Shown here: in pieces, positions 9,302 through 16,434 of the stretch | How positions within the stretch are numbered: position 1 is the stretch's first letter | Layout of the letters: every line of letters begins with the position of its first letter | Assembly: GCF_900113865.1 (NCBI RefSeq) | Contig: NZ_FOQY01000006.1 | Span: 260,041 to 324,040, forward strand | DNA from: Streptosporangium canum | GTDB lineage: Bacteria; Actinomycetota; Actinomycetes; Streptosporangiales; Streptosporangiaceae | Length of the DNA: 64,000 bases | Reading direction: 5' to 3' | Translations under genes and position numbers: made by a program | Notes under the pieces: model-generated | Seen by the model: only the letters and a program-made list of their open reading frames with translations | Databases searched by the model: none | Told to the model about the DNA's origin: nothing

Positions 9302-10234
9302 TCAGTCCGGCAGCAGGCGATGCCTGGCGCCGAGGACGAACGGGAAGTCGCAACGGCCGGGGTCGACGGGGCGGCGGCTGCGCGCCTCCAGCCGATAGCC
9401 GGGGAAGCCGTCCCCGGCCCAGACGTCCCCCAGGTATCCCAGCATCAGGACGAGATCGTTCAGGCCGTCCAGGGAGAGCAGGAGGTCGGCCTCGTCCCGC
9501 CACGGATTCATCCCGAACGGCTCCGCCGCGACCGGGGTGAACCCCAGGCGCGCCTTGAAGGTCAGCAGCCCCGGCTGCGGGATGTGCCCGTACAGGTTGG
9601 GGTCGTTTCCCAGGGTCACCCGGCGGTAGCCCTTGCGCCGGGCCACGGCGACGGCCTCGGCGTACAGGACACGGGCCAGGCTGCGGTCGCGCCAGAGCGG
9701 GTCCACGGCCGAGAAGCGCAGCTTGACCGTGCCGGTCTGCGGGCTCTCCAGGCACAGGCAGCCGCCCGCCATGCCGTCCGCGCCGTAGGCGTAGACGGCG
9801 TAGTGGCGTTCCTCGGCGAGGATCGCCTCCCGCAGCGACGCGGCGAACCCCACGCCGTGGGGCATCCTCGCGACCATGCTCCCGTACAGCAGGAGGAACT
9901 CCTCCAGCCCGGCGGGTTCCAGGGGCTGCCGCACCACCTGCCGCAGCTCCCGCGCCGCGGCCTGCCGGGCGCGGCGGACGTCGTAGCGGGACCGCTTGGG
10001 CAGCCGGGCCAGCCACTCCTCGTCGGTGTCGCACACCGGGGAGACCCAGGTGATCCACGAGGGCTTGCGGACGAACCCGGCGCGGGCCAGCTCGACCCAG
10101 CTCCCGGCGGGCGGATCGGGCACCCGCAGCACGTTGACGCCCGGCGGCAGGGCCCGCCGGTCGCGGGAGAGGGCCAACGCCTCCCCGGCGGAGGCGACGG
10201 CGACCGAGAGCCCGGAGTCGTCGCGGAGTTCCAT
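9302..10234 (-). CDS. GNAT-family acyltransferase (BioF2/FemAB-like)
   Basis: A 310-aa protein resembling the Acetyltransf_6 (BioF2-like) branch of GNAT enzymes. Visible are WITWVSPVCDTDEEWLARLPKRSRYDVRRARQ in the N-terminal half and, in the GNAT core, a strand LRFSAVDPLWRDRSLARVLYAEAV followed by YRRVTLGNDPNLYGHI. Acceptor unknown. ATG 10234 lies in the last unit of a 16-bp tandem repeat and has GGAGG nine bases upstream, itself part of the repeat. It is the last gene of the peptide/haem-oxygenase-like/EamA group, so N-acylation of a product or precursor, possibly self-protection, is an inference from context. Confidence 0.78.
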   Translation of the reverse strand: MELRDDSGLSVAVASAGEALALSRDRRALPPGVNVLRVPDPPAGSWVELARAGFVRKPSWITWVSPVCDTDEEWLARLPKRSRYDVRRARQAAARELRQVVRQPLEPAGLEEFLLLYGSMVARMPHGVGFAASLREAILAEERHYAVYAYGADGMAGGCLCLESPQTGTVKLRFSAVDPLWRDRSLARVLYAEAVAVARRKGYRRVTLGNDPNLYGHIPQPGLLTFKARLGFTPVAAEPFGMNPWRDEADLLLSLDGLNDLVLMLGYLGDVWAGDGFPGYRLEARSRRPVDPGRCDFPFVLGARHRLLPD

Positions 10235-10314
10235 ACCTGTGGGCCTCCATGTCAGCGGGGTTCCATACGGGTGGGGTTCCATGCCGGCGGGTCTCCATGT
10301 CAGCGGGTCTCCGC
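10219..10314 (-). repeat. six-unit 16-bp tandem repeat across a gene junction
   Basis: Read on the minus strand, six consecutive 16-base units begin at 10314, 10298, 10282, 10266, 10250 and 10234. Examples are GCGGAGACCCGCTGAC, ATGGAGACCCGCCGGC, ATGGAACCCCACCCGT and ATGGAGGCCCACAGGT. The first unit encodes the last codons and TGA of the EamA gene; the last begins with the ATG of the GNAT gene. Five units carry ATGGA, and 16 is not a multiple of three, so the ATGs fall in different frames. Confidence 0.85.
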
Positions 10315-11214
10315 CGGTTCGGGGACGGGCGCCGGTCTCGCCTCCCTGGTGCGCTCCCAGACGTACAGGGCCGCGAGGGCGGCCAGGATGAGCGCCGAGC
10401 CGAGCGCCTCGTTCGGGTTGAGCCGCTCGCCCCTGGCGGCCAGCCCGGCCACGACCGCGACCACCGGGATGAGGTAGAACGCCAGGGACGCCCGCACCGG
10501 GCCGACCCGGGCGATCAGCCAGTAGTTGACCAGGAAGGCGACGGCCGTACCCGCGCCCAGCAGCGCCAGGCAGAGCGCGATCAGCCACGTCAGGCGCACC
10601 GGATGGGCGAGCTGCCCGCTCCCGGCCGGAAGCATGATCGCCGAGGCGGCCAGCGCCTGGGCGGCGGCCAGGGAGAGCTTGCCGTCGGCGAGCGTCCGCA
10701 TCAGCCGGCCGGCGTAGCTGTAGGCGAGCGCGTAGCAGGTCGCCCCCGCCAGGCACAGCAGCTGACCGCCCAGCGGCGCCCGCTCGCCTCCGCTCCAGGG
10801 GGCGAGGACGACGGCGAGCCCGGCGAAGCCGATGACGGCGGCGCCGACCTCGGCGGCCGTGGGGCGCTCGCGCAGCAGCAGCCAGGCCACCGGGACCGTC
10901 ATCAGCGGCGTCAGGCCGGTGTAGACCCCGGCCAGGGCGCCGGTGACCTCCTGCTGCCCCCAGGCGAACAGCAGCCAGGGCACGGCCTGGCCCAGCAGCC
11001 CCATCCCGGCCAGCTTCAGCCAGACCGCGCCCCCGCGCGGCAGCGCCGTACGGCGGGCGCGGGCGAGGAGCAGCAGGGCCGCCGCCCCCAGGATCAGCCT
11101 GATCAGGACGATCTGGATGGGATTGAGCCCCTCCAGCGCCTCCTCGACCAGGAGGAAGTTCGTGCCCCACACGGAGGCGAGGACGCCTATGCCAAGGATG
11201 TCAGCGGGGCGCAC
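10300..11214 (-). CDS. EamA/DMT-family exporter
   Basis: A 304-aa inner-membrane protein with ten predicted helices in two EamA repeats. The first opens GIGVLASVWGTNFLLVEEAL and contains YTGLTPLMTVPVAWLLLRERPT; the second has the matching PVVAVVAGLAARGERLNPNEALG. Members move amino acids, nucleosides or small metabolites outward. Start GTG 11214 lies 28 bases inside the upstream haem-oxygenase-like gene, so the two are coupled. Its last codons form the first unit of the 16-bp repeat. By position it would export the product of the two upstream enzymes; that is inference. Confidence 0.88.
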   Translation of the reverse strand: MRPADILGIGVLASVWGTNFLLVEEALEGLNPIQIVLIRLILGAAALLLLARARRTALPRGGAVWLKLAGMGLLGQAVPWLLFAWGQQEVTGALAGVYTGLTPLMTVPVAWLLLRERPTAAEVGAAVIGFAGLAVVLAPWSGGERAPLGGQLLCLAGATCYALAYSYAGRLMRTLADGKLSLAAAQALAASAIMLPAGSGQLAHPVRLTWLIALCLALLGAGTAVAFLVNYWLIARVGPVRASLAFYLIPVVAVVAGLAARGERLNPNEALGSALILAALAALYVWERTREARPAPVPEPAETR

Positions 11215-12245
11215 GTGAGAGCCTTGCCTGCCTGTGTCGGGTAGCCGTGGTGACCGAAGTCGCGCAGTTCCCCGCCCGCGCCGTACCAGGAGACGACCTC
11301 CGCGTCGAGACGGGCCCGCTGCTCGATCACGTCGGCCACCGCCTTCGCGCACTCGCGGACCGTCTCGGTGCTCAGATAGGGGAAGTCGGCCAGCAGGTCG
11401 AGGGAGACCGCCTCGTGCGCCTCGTCCTCGTTGACGTCGGAGTGGCTGACGATCGGCCGCACGAAGCCCTCCGGCAGGCCCAGTTCGGCGCAGCGGAGGC
11501 GGAACAGCTCCAGGAACTCCGGCTCGGGCTCCTCCATGGGGAAGAGCGTCGAGATCAGCGCCAGCGGGAAGTTGTAGGCGTACACGCCGAGGGAGGCCAT
11601 GATCGCCATCGTGGCCGGCAGCGGCTGGGCGCGCAGCAGCGCTTCCCGGGGGACGCCGACCGCGGCCAGCGACTTCTCCATTATGCGGTCGTGATTGCGC
11701 TCGGTCATGTAGAAGTGCATCAGCTTCTCCCACACCGGCAGGCCCAGGTCGTCACGGGCCAGCGCCGGGGCGAGGGCCCGGGGGCACAGGTGGGTGATGT
11801 GCCAGTATTCGACCGCGTAGCCGATGAGCTGCCCGCGGGTGACGCTGCCGTCGACGAGCGCCTCGACCAGGGGGCTGCGGACCTCCGCGCGGACCCGATC
11901 GGCGTGCCTGCGCAGGTAGGCGTAGGCGCTGACGCCGCTCATCCCGCCCTCCGCGGCCTCCTCCGCCTCGGCGATCATGCCCTGCTCGTCCAGCGCGGCG
12001 AGCATCTCGCCGTACTCCTGCGGGCTCCCGGGGAAGGCGGCGCCGAGTTCGGCGGCGCTCAGGCCGCCCTCGGCCAGCACGGCGACGAAGTCCTGGAACC
12101 TCTCGGCCCGGCCGGCGTCGAACTCGAACTCGACGAACCGGCGCCCGTCGAGGTAGGTGAACTCGATGCCGCCGTCCTGCGTGGGGCCCGACCGCACCCC
12201 CGGACGCAGCGAGGGCCGCCGGAACCCGGCGAAGTCGCTCATCAT
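11187..12245 (-). CDS. haem-oxygenase-like di-iron protein B with N-terminal winged-helix-like domain
   Basis: A 352-aa protein of the iron-containing redox enzyme (PqqC/CADD-like) family. Residues 15-95 look like a small peptide-binding winged-helix domain (FVAVLAEGGLSAAELGAAF, then MLAALDEQGMIAEAE). The helical-bundle part follows. Candidate metal ligands are E146 (VEYWHITH), E182 and H185 (TERNHD), E275 and H277 (VNEDEAHE). It shares RAxPLPxTxA and the VN-x2-(H/E)-x-H motif with its neighbour A, so the two are duplicates. It starts 9 bases after A; ATG 12242 is an equally good start. Likely an oxygen-dependent oxidase or desaturase on a peptide or amino acid; substrate unknown. Confidence 0.8.
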   Translation of the reverse strand: MMSDFAGFRRPSLRPGVRSGPTQDGGIEFTYLDGRRFVEFEFDAGRAERFQDFVAVLAEGGLSAAELGAAFPGSPQEYGEMLAALDEQGMIAEAEEAAEGGMSGVSAYAYLRRHADRVRAEVRSPLVEALVDGSVTRGQLIGYAVEYWHITHLCPRALAPALARDDLGLPVWEKLMHFYMTERNHDRIMEKSLAAVGVPREALLRAQPLPATMAIMASLGVYAYNFPLALISTLFPMEEPEPEFLELFRLRCAELGLPEGFVRPIVSHSDVNEDEAHEAVSLDLLADFPYLSTETVRECAKAVADVIEQRARLDAEVVSWYGAGGELRDFGHHGYPTQAGKALTCAPLTSLA

Positions 12246-12254
12246 GTCTCCTGT

Positions 12255-13274
12255 TCAGAGGTCGCCGGTGCGCAGCAGCGGGCGCCGGGGGTCGGAGTAG
12301 TGCTCCAGGATGCCGTTGAAGAAGGCCGCGTACGCCTCCACGAACAGGTGCGCCTTGTCGTGCCAGCGCCGCTCGGTCTCCGCGTCGACGCCGGGGACCC
12401 GCGCGAACAGCTCCCGGCTGACGGATCCGTGGTCGTGCCCCGCGTTGACCCGGGCGTGGGCGCGCATCGGCTCGACGAAGGCCGGGTCCAGGCCGATCCG
12501 GTCGCAGGCGGCCAGGAAGGAGTCGTAGGCGATCCGCCCGTCGGGGCCGTCGGAGTCGGAGTCGAGGCGGCCCTCCAGCACGCCGATCGTGGCGACGAAG
12601 AAGAGCGGATCGGTCCGCGCCCACCAGGACAGCGTCTTGATCAGTGCGGTCGTGGTCGGCAGGGGACGCGCCCTCAGCAGGTCGTCACGGGTGACGCCCA
12701 GGGGCTGGAAGGCACGCAACACGATGTCGTCGTGGCGGTGCTCCTCCTGGTAGAAGTCGTTGAGCATCGCTCTGAGCTCGGCGCTCTCGGCCAGGGCCAG
12801 CACGGCGGAGTCGAACTCGTTCTCCCGGAAGAGGAAGAACCAGTTCTCCAGGCCGAAGCCGAAGAAGACGTTGCGGTGGAGGGCCTCCGGGCGCTCCAGG
12901 ACCTCGCGCCAGAAGGGGCCGGCGAAGACCAGGTCCTCCAGGAGCCGGTTCAGGACGTCCTCCAGGCGGGACAGGACCGCCGGCCCCGAGGACGCCGCCG
13001 GGACGGCGCCGTCGTCGACCAGACCCCACACCACGGCGGGCTCGACGACCTCGCGCACCGCCTCGCCGTCGAGACCGGTCTCACGCTCCAGGTCGTCGAT
13101 CGTCCTGCTGCCGTCGAGCAGCCGGAGCAGCCGGAGGAAATCCCGCTGCCCCATCCCCTCCGGGGCCTCGACCTCCAGAACGCCGCCGGGCGTGTGCAAT
13201 TCGGCCTCGCCTTTTTCTCCGATCCGTACGGTGGCCCGGAGAAAGGGCTTTACTGGAAGGAAGTTCACCGGCAC
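12255..13274 (-). CDS. haem-oxygenase-like di-iron protein A with N-terminal RRE-like domain
   Basis: A 339-aa paralogue of protein B. Residues 20-88 end in LLRLLDGSRTIDDLERETG and VVEPAVVWGLVDDG, the pattern of winged-helix RiPP recognition elements in TOMM-type docking proteins. The bundle part carries E143 (GLENWF), E178 and H181 (QEEHRHDD), H280 and H282 (VNAGHDHG) as likely iron ligands. GTG 13274 follows AGGGGA at 7 bases. It is the first large gene after the 17-codon peptide gene and its hairpin. In HDO enzymes the di-iron site activates oxygen for chain cleavage, N-oxygenation or desaturation; here the peptide is the obvious candidate substrate, by inference. Confidence 0.8.
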   Translation of the reverse strand: MPVNFLPVKPFLRATVRIGEKGEAELHTPGGVLEVEAPEGMGQRDFLRLLRLLDGSRTIDDLERETGLDGEAVREVVEPAVVWGLVDDGAVPAASSGPAVLSRLEDVLNRLLEDLVFAGPFWREVLERPEALHRNVFFGFGLENWFFLFRENEFDSAVLALAESAELRAMLNDFYQEEHRHDDIVLRAFQPLGVTRDDLLRARPLPTTTALIKTLSWWARTDPLFFVATIGVLEGRLDSDSDGPDGRIAYDSFLAACDRIGLDPAFVEPMRAHARVNAGHDHGSVSRELFARVPGVDAETERRWHDKAHLFVEAYAAFFNGILEHYSDPRRPLLRTGDL

Positions 13275-13315
13275 GGCTGGTCCCCTTCTGACGTCGGGAG
13301 GTGAAATACAGGAGG

Positions 13316-13342
13316 AAGACCGGCACCGAGGGTGCCGGTCTT
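13316..13342 (-). terminator. 12-bp hairpin between peptide gene and enzymes
   Basis: AAGACCGGCACC (13316-13327) pairs perfectly with GGTGCCGGTCTT (13331-13342), with a 3-base loop. It starts 16 bases after the stop of the 17-codon gene and lies before the ribosome site of protein A. There is no T-run. Such a leaky hairpin would give much more peptide than enzyme message, as is usual in RiPP operons; it could equally be an attenuator or an mRNA-stability stem. Confidence 0.7.
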
Positions 13343-13358
13343 CTGGCGGTCCGTCACA

Positions 13359-13412
13359 TCACAGGTGAACAGCCGAAAGAGCGGTCACCTTGGCACGACG
13401 CTTGATCCGCAT
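13359..13412 (-). CDS. 17-aa peptide gene, candidate RiPP precursor
   Basis: The peptide reads MRIKRRAKVTALSAVHL. The ORF is too short for routine gene calling, but ATG 13412 has the best ribosome site in the region: AGGAGG six bases upstream. A near-consensus promoter lies about 90 bases before it. Half the peptide is basic (R2, K4, R5, R6, K8) and the C-terminal half is TALSAVHL. There is no run of one amino acid codon that would suggest classical attenuation. Neighbours are two di-iron enzymes with RRE-like domains, an exporter and an acyltransferase, so I read it as a PqqA-sized precursor. A regulatory leader peptide is the alternative. Confidence 0.65.
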   Translation of the reverse strand: MRIKRRAKVTALSAVHL

Positions 13413-13465
13413 AGAACACCTCCTCGTCTCTCTGCGACCGCAGGGAAAGATGTCCCGCCGCACAT

Positions 13466-13531
13466 ACTGGTCGATTTACGCACATGCGGCGACCAGTGTC
13501 AGACACTAAGCCGGGCGCATACGGGAGTCAA
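13466..13531 (-). promoter_or_regulatory. promoter and 5' hairpin of the peptide operon
   Basis: On the minus strand TTGACT (13526-13531) and TAGTGT (13503-13508) are spaced by exactly 17 bases, close to a housekeeping promoter. Transcription would start near 13496. Immediately there, ACTGGTCG (13490-13497) can pair with CGACCAGT (13466-13473) around a 16-base loop, either an operator or a 5' stem. The leader is about 85 bases long. Confidence 0.65.
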
Positions 13532-13591
13532 GGCTTGTATCACAGGCCGATATACCCCTCCATTTACATTGGTGATATCCATGAACTCTGA

Positions 13592-14386
13592 TTAGCGCGT
13601 TTTCCTGGGCGGCAGTGGAAAGAACCCGCTGGTACGACGGACGTAGTCGGCGTAGCCGGGGCGCGACCCGGACAGCTGCCTCTCCAGCATCGGCTTGCCG
13701 GTCTTACCGGCCAGGAAGTAGGTCATGAGGACCGGGGAGAGCACGGTCAGCACGCCGGGCCACCGGTCGGCCGCGACGAGGAACAGGCCCCACCACACGC
13801 AGGCGTCGCCGAAGTAGTTGGGATGGCGGGTGTAGCGCCACAGGCCGGTGTCCAGGACCTTTCCCCCGCTGCCCGGATCGGCGCGGAAGCGGGCGAGCTG
13901 CCGGTCACCGACCGCCTCGAAGAACATTCCCACCAGCCAGAGCGCCACCCCCGCCCAGGCGACCCAGCCGAGCGGGCCCGTCTCGAACATGGCGACCTGG
14001 ACCGGCAGCGAGACGAACAGCAGGGCGGCGCCCTGGGTCAGGTAGACGGCGCGCAGGGCGTACCGGGTGCGGCTGCCCGGGGCGCGGGCGAGCATCCGCT
14101 CATAGCGCGGGTCCTCGCTCTCCCCGACGTTGCGCCGCCCGATGTGCGCGGCCAACCGCACCCCCCACGCGGCGGTGAGCACGAGCACCAGCAGCCGCCG
14201 GGCCGGATCGCCGCCGGACGAGGCGTAGGACACCAGGGCGACGGCCGTGAAGCCGAGGCCCCAGGCCACGTCGATCACCGAGTGGCGGCCCACCCGGAGC
14301 GCGACGGCCAGGGTGAGAGCCAGCAGCGCCGTGAGGGCCGCCGCCGACAGCAGCAGGGACCAGGCGAAGGCCGCGAGGTCAAACAT
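13592..14386 (-). CDS. DUF1295 membrane protein (steroid 5-alpha-reductase fold)
   Basis: A 264-aa integral membrane protein with about seven helices. The C-terminal half has the family signature: FRADPGSGGKVLDTGLWRYTRHPNYFGDACVWWGLFL and, near the end, GKPMLERQLSGSRPGYADYVRRTSGFFPLPPRK. DUF1295 proteins are related to steroid reductases and isoprenylcysteine methyltransferases. It is the last gene of the FAD/DUF1365/cyclopropane-synthase operon, so a role in reducing or modifying fatty-acyl chains of membrane lipids is likely but not shown. Its ATG overlaps the stop of a small upstream ORF by 8 bases. Confidence 0.88.
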   Translation of the reverse strand: MFDLAAFAWSLLLSAAALTALLALTLAVALRVGRHSVIDVAWGLGFTAVALVSYASSGGDPARRLLVLVLTAAWGVRLAAHIGRRNVGESEDPRYERMLARAPGSRTRYALRAVYLTQGAALLFVSLPVQVAMFETGPLGWVAWAGVALWLVGMFFEAVGDRQLARFRADPGSGGKVLDTGLWRYTRHPNYFGDACVWWGLFLVAADRWPGVLTVLSPVLMTYFLAGKTGKPMLERQLSGSRPGYADYVRRTSGFFPLPPRKTR

Positions 14387-14537
14387 CCCGCTCCTCCGTC
14401 CGGCCGGGCAGAGCAGGCGTCGCGGCCTCCGGTCGCCCTGGAGGCTCGGAGCGGACGGCCCGCGGCCTGCCCGGGAGGTCGGACATCGCGTCCCCGCCCG
14501 CCTGGGGGCCGGGGGCGCGGGGTGCGGTGACGGTCAT
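14379..14537 (-). CDS. 52-aa Pro/Arg-rich ORF inside lipid-modification operon
   Basis: I do not recognise it. It starts MTVTAPRAPGPQAGGD and ends GRTEERDV, with no membrane segment. Support comes from its signals: ATG 14537 has GGGAGG close upstream, its start overlaps the methyltransferase stop in ATGA, and its stop overlaps the DUF1295 start. Composition alone would be non-convincing. It may be a short linker peptide whose main job is ribosome coupling. Confidence 0.4.
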   Translation of the reverse strand: MTVTAPRAPGPQAGGDAMSDLPGRPRAVRSEPPGRPEAATPALPGRTEERDV

Positions 14538-15751
14538 GATCGCCTCCCGAGGGTGAACTGCCAGACGTCCAGGTAGCGCGAGCGGAAACCCGCCTCCGAG
14601 TAGGCGAGGTACAGGGTCCACATGCGGTGGAAGGTCTCGTCGAAGCCGAGGGCGCCGACGGCGTCCACCCGCTCCAGGTAGCGTTCGCGCCACAGCCGGA
14701 GCGTCTCGGCGTAGTCCGCGCGCAGCGAGAGCCGGTCGGTGATCCGCAGCCCGCCGAGGTTGTCCTCGATCGCGGTGACCGAGGGCAGCATGCCGCCGGG
14801 GAAGATGTACTTGCGCACCCACGTGTGGGTGTCCAGCGTGGCCAGCATCCGCTCGTGCGGCATCGTGATCGCCTGGATCGCGATCCGGCCGCCGGGGGCG
14901 AGCAGTCTCTCCAGCGCGGCGAAGTAGACCGGCCAGTGGCGCGCGCCGACCGCCTCGACCATCTCGACGCTGACGATGGCGTCGTAACGGCCGCTCACCT
15001 CGCGGTAGTCGGCCAGCAGGATCTCTGCCCGGTCCGACAGCCCGGCGTCGGCGACCCTGGCGCGGGCCAGCTCCCGCTGCTCCCGCGACAGGGTGATCGA
15101 CACCACCGCGGCCCCCCGGCGGGCCGCCCGCAGCGCCAGCTCGCCCCACCCGGTGCCGATCTCCAGCAGCCGGGTGCCCGGCCCCACCCCCGCCTGGTCC
15201 AGCAGCCGGTCGATCTTGGAACGCTGGGCGCCGGCGAGGGTCTCCCACGACGCGGGGCCGTCGAACAGCGCGGCGGAGTAGGTCAGCGTCTCGTCCAGGA
15301 ACGCGGCGAACAGGTCGTTGGACAGGTCGTAGTGGCGGTGGACGTTGCGCCGGGCGTCCTGCCGGTCGCCCAGCTCGTCACGGGGCACGCGCCGTACGGC
15401 CAGCCGCCGCAGCCGCTGCAGGCCGGGCGGGATGAGCGTGGCCAGCCGCTCGGCCATCACCGTGAGCACGGCGGGCAGGTCGTCCGCCTCCCAGTCCCGC
15501 GCCATGTAGGCCTCGCCGAACCCGATGAGGCCGCCCGCCCCGACCCGCCGGTAGAACGCCTCGGGGCGCCGCAGCCGCATCACCGGGCCGCCCGCGCCCA
15601 GCCGCCGCCCTCCGGGCAGTTCCACGGTCAGGGGCAGCCGCCGTACGGCGTGCAGGAACAGGCGTCGCGCGAGCGCGCCGCGCAGCCGCGAGGGGGGAAC
15701 GGTGTCGACGCCGGGCCAGAACGCGGCGGGCCGGTCGGTCGTGAGGGTCAT
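14534..15751 (-). CDS. cyclopropane-fatty-acyl-phospholipid synthase-like methyltransferase
   Basis: A 405-aa SAM-dependent methyltransferase of the CFA/mycolic acid cyclopropane synthase family, acting on unsaturated phospholipid acyl chains at the membrane. Visible are the N-terminal lipid-binding part (GLIGFGEAYMARDWEADDL), the YDLSNDLFAAFLDETLTYSAALF motif, the SAM loop LLEIGTGWGELALRAA, the VSVEMVEAVG active-site strand and YIFPGGMLPSV. ATG 15751 has AGGAGG seven bases upstream and overlaps the DUF1365 stop (ATGA). With the FAD oxidoreductase and DUF1365 genes it forms a conserved operon for lipid cyclopropanation or methylation. Confidence 0.92.
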   Translation of the reverse strand: MTLTTDRPAAFWPGVDTVPPSRLRGALARRLFLHAVRRLPLTVELPGGRRLGAGGPVMRLRRPEAFYRRVGAGGLIGFGEAYMARDWEADDLPAVLTVMAERLATLIPPGLQRLRRLAVRRVPRDELGDRQDARRNVHRHYDLSNDLFAAFLDETLTYSAALFDGPASWETLAGAQRSKIDRLLDQAGVGPGTRLLEIGTGWGELALRAARRGAAVVSITLSREQRELARARVADAGLSDRAEILLADYREVSGRYDAIVSVEMVEAVGARHWPVYFAALERLLAPGGRIAIQAITMPHERMLATLDTHTWVRKYIFPGGMLPSVTAIEDNLGGLRITDRLSLRADYAETLRLWRERYLERVDAVGALGFDETFHRMWTLYLAYSEAGFRSRYLDVWQFTLGRRS

Positions 15752-16434
15752 CTGGGTCCTCCTGGGGGAACTGTCTTCAGGCCGCGCAGGTAAAGGCCGA
15801 TCCCCTGGCGGCGGATCCTGGCGCTGCCCACGAGGGGGGCCAGGGGGTGCTTGGCGGCCATGCGGTACAGCCAGGGCCCGGTCGCCGGCCGGCGGCGGCC
15901 CCGGATGCTCGCCACGAAGGGGGGATGACCTTCGCGGTGCAGGGTCACGGTGAGCGCGAGCCGCTCGCCGGGCTCGGGAAGGCTGAGCCGGTAGCGGCCC
16001 TCCACCGGGTGGAACGGCGAGACGTGGAACTCCTTGGCCACCTCGTGCTCGCCGGGGCGCAGCAGGTAGCGGTGGCGTCCGCCGTAGGTGTTGTGCACCT
16101 CGGCGACCACGGCCACGCCCTCGCCGGTGTGGCACCAGTAGACGGTCAGCGGGTTGAACACGTGGCCGAGCACCCGGGCGTTGGTCAGCATCGTGATCCG
16201 GTGGGCGGTGACGCCGTGCGCGGCGAGGAAGGCGTCGACGTTGCGCCGGATGCTCAGCCCGGGGTCGCCCATGTGGTCCCGGGCGTGGAAGGCGGCCAGC
16301 CACCGGTTCTCCGGCAGCCGGTCGAGGTCGACCAGCCACAGGTACGACCCGTAGCCGAAGCGGTTGCGGATCGGCGCGGACCGCACATGGGTGATCACGC
16401 ACTCGTACAGCGCGGGCAGCGCCGGCCCGGTCAC
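15748..16434 (-). CDS. DUF1365 family protein
   Basis: A 228-aa cytoplasmic protein. Family signatures are LYECVITHVRSAPIRNRFGYGSYLWLVDLD at the N-terminus, then MLTNARVLGHVFNPLTVYWCH, NTYGGRHRYLL and KEFHVSPFHPVEGRY. DUF1365 proteins almost always accompany a FAD oxidoreductase and a CFA-type methyltransferase, as here; the biochemical role is unknown. GTG 16434 overlaps the upstream stop by 4 bases, and its stop overlaps the next ATG, so three genes are translated in series. Confidence 0.9.
   Translation of the reverse strand: MTGPALPALYECVITHVRSAPIRNRFGYGSYLWLVDLDRLPENRWLAAFHARDHMGDPGLSIRRNVDAFLAAHGVTAHRITMLTNARVLGHVFNPLTVYWCHTGEGVAVVAEVHNTYGGRHRYLLRPGEHEVAKEFHVSPFHPVEGRYRLSLPEPGERLALTVTLHREGHPPFVASIRGRRRPATGPWLYRMAAKHPLAPLVGSARIRRQGIGLYLRGLKTVPPGGPR

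Noticed and set aside
9302-11170. Single 622-aa protein joining the EamA region and GNAT
   Set aside because: Only the last 310 residues make sense; the first half is an out-of-frame reading of the EamA gene, kept open through the 16-bp repeat.
13316-13342. Hairpin as a complete terminator separating peptide and enzymes
   Set aside because: There is no T-run and protein A has its ribosome site but no obvious separate promoter, so read-through is more likely.
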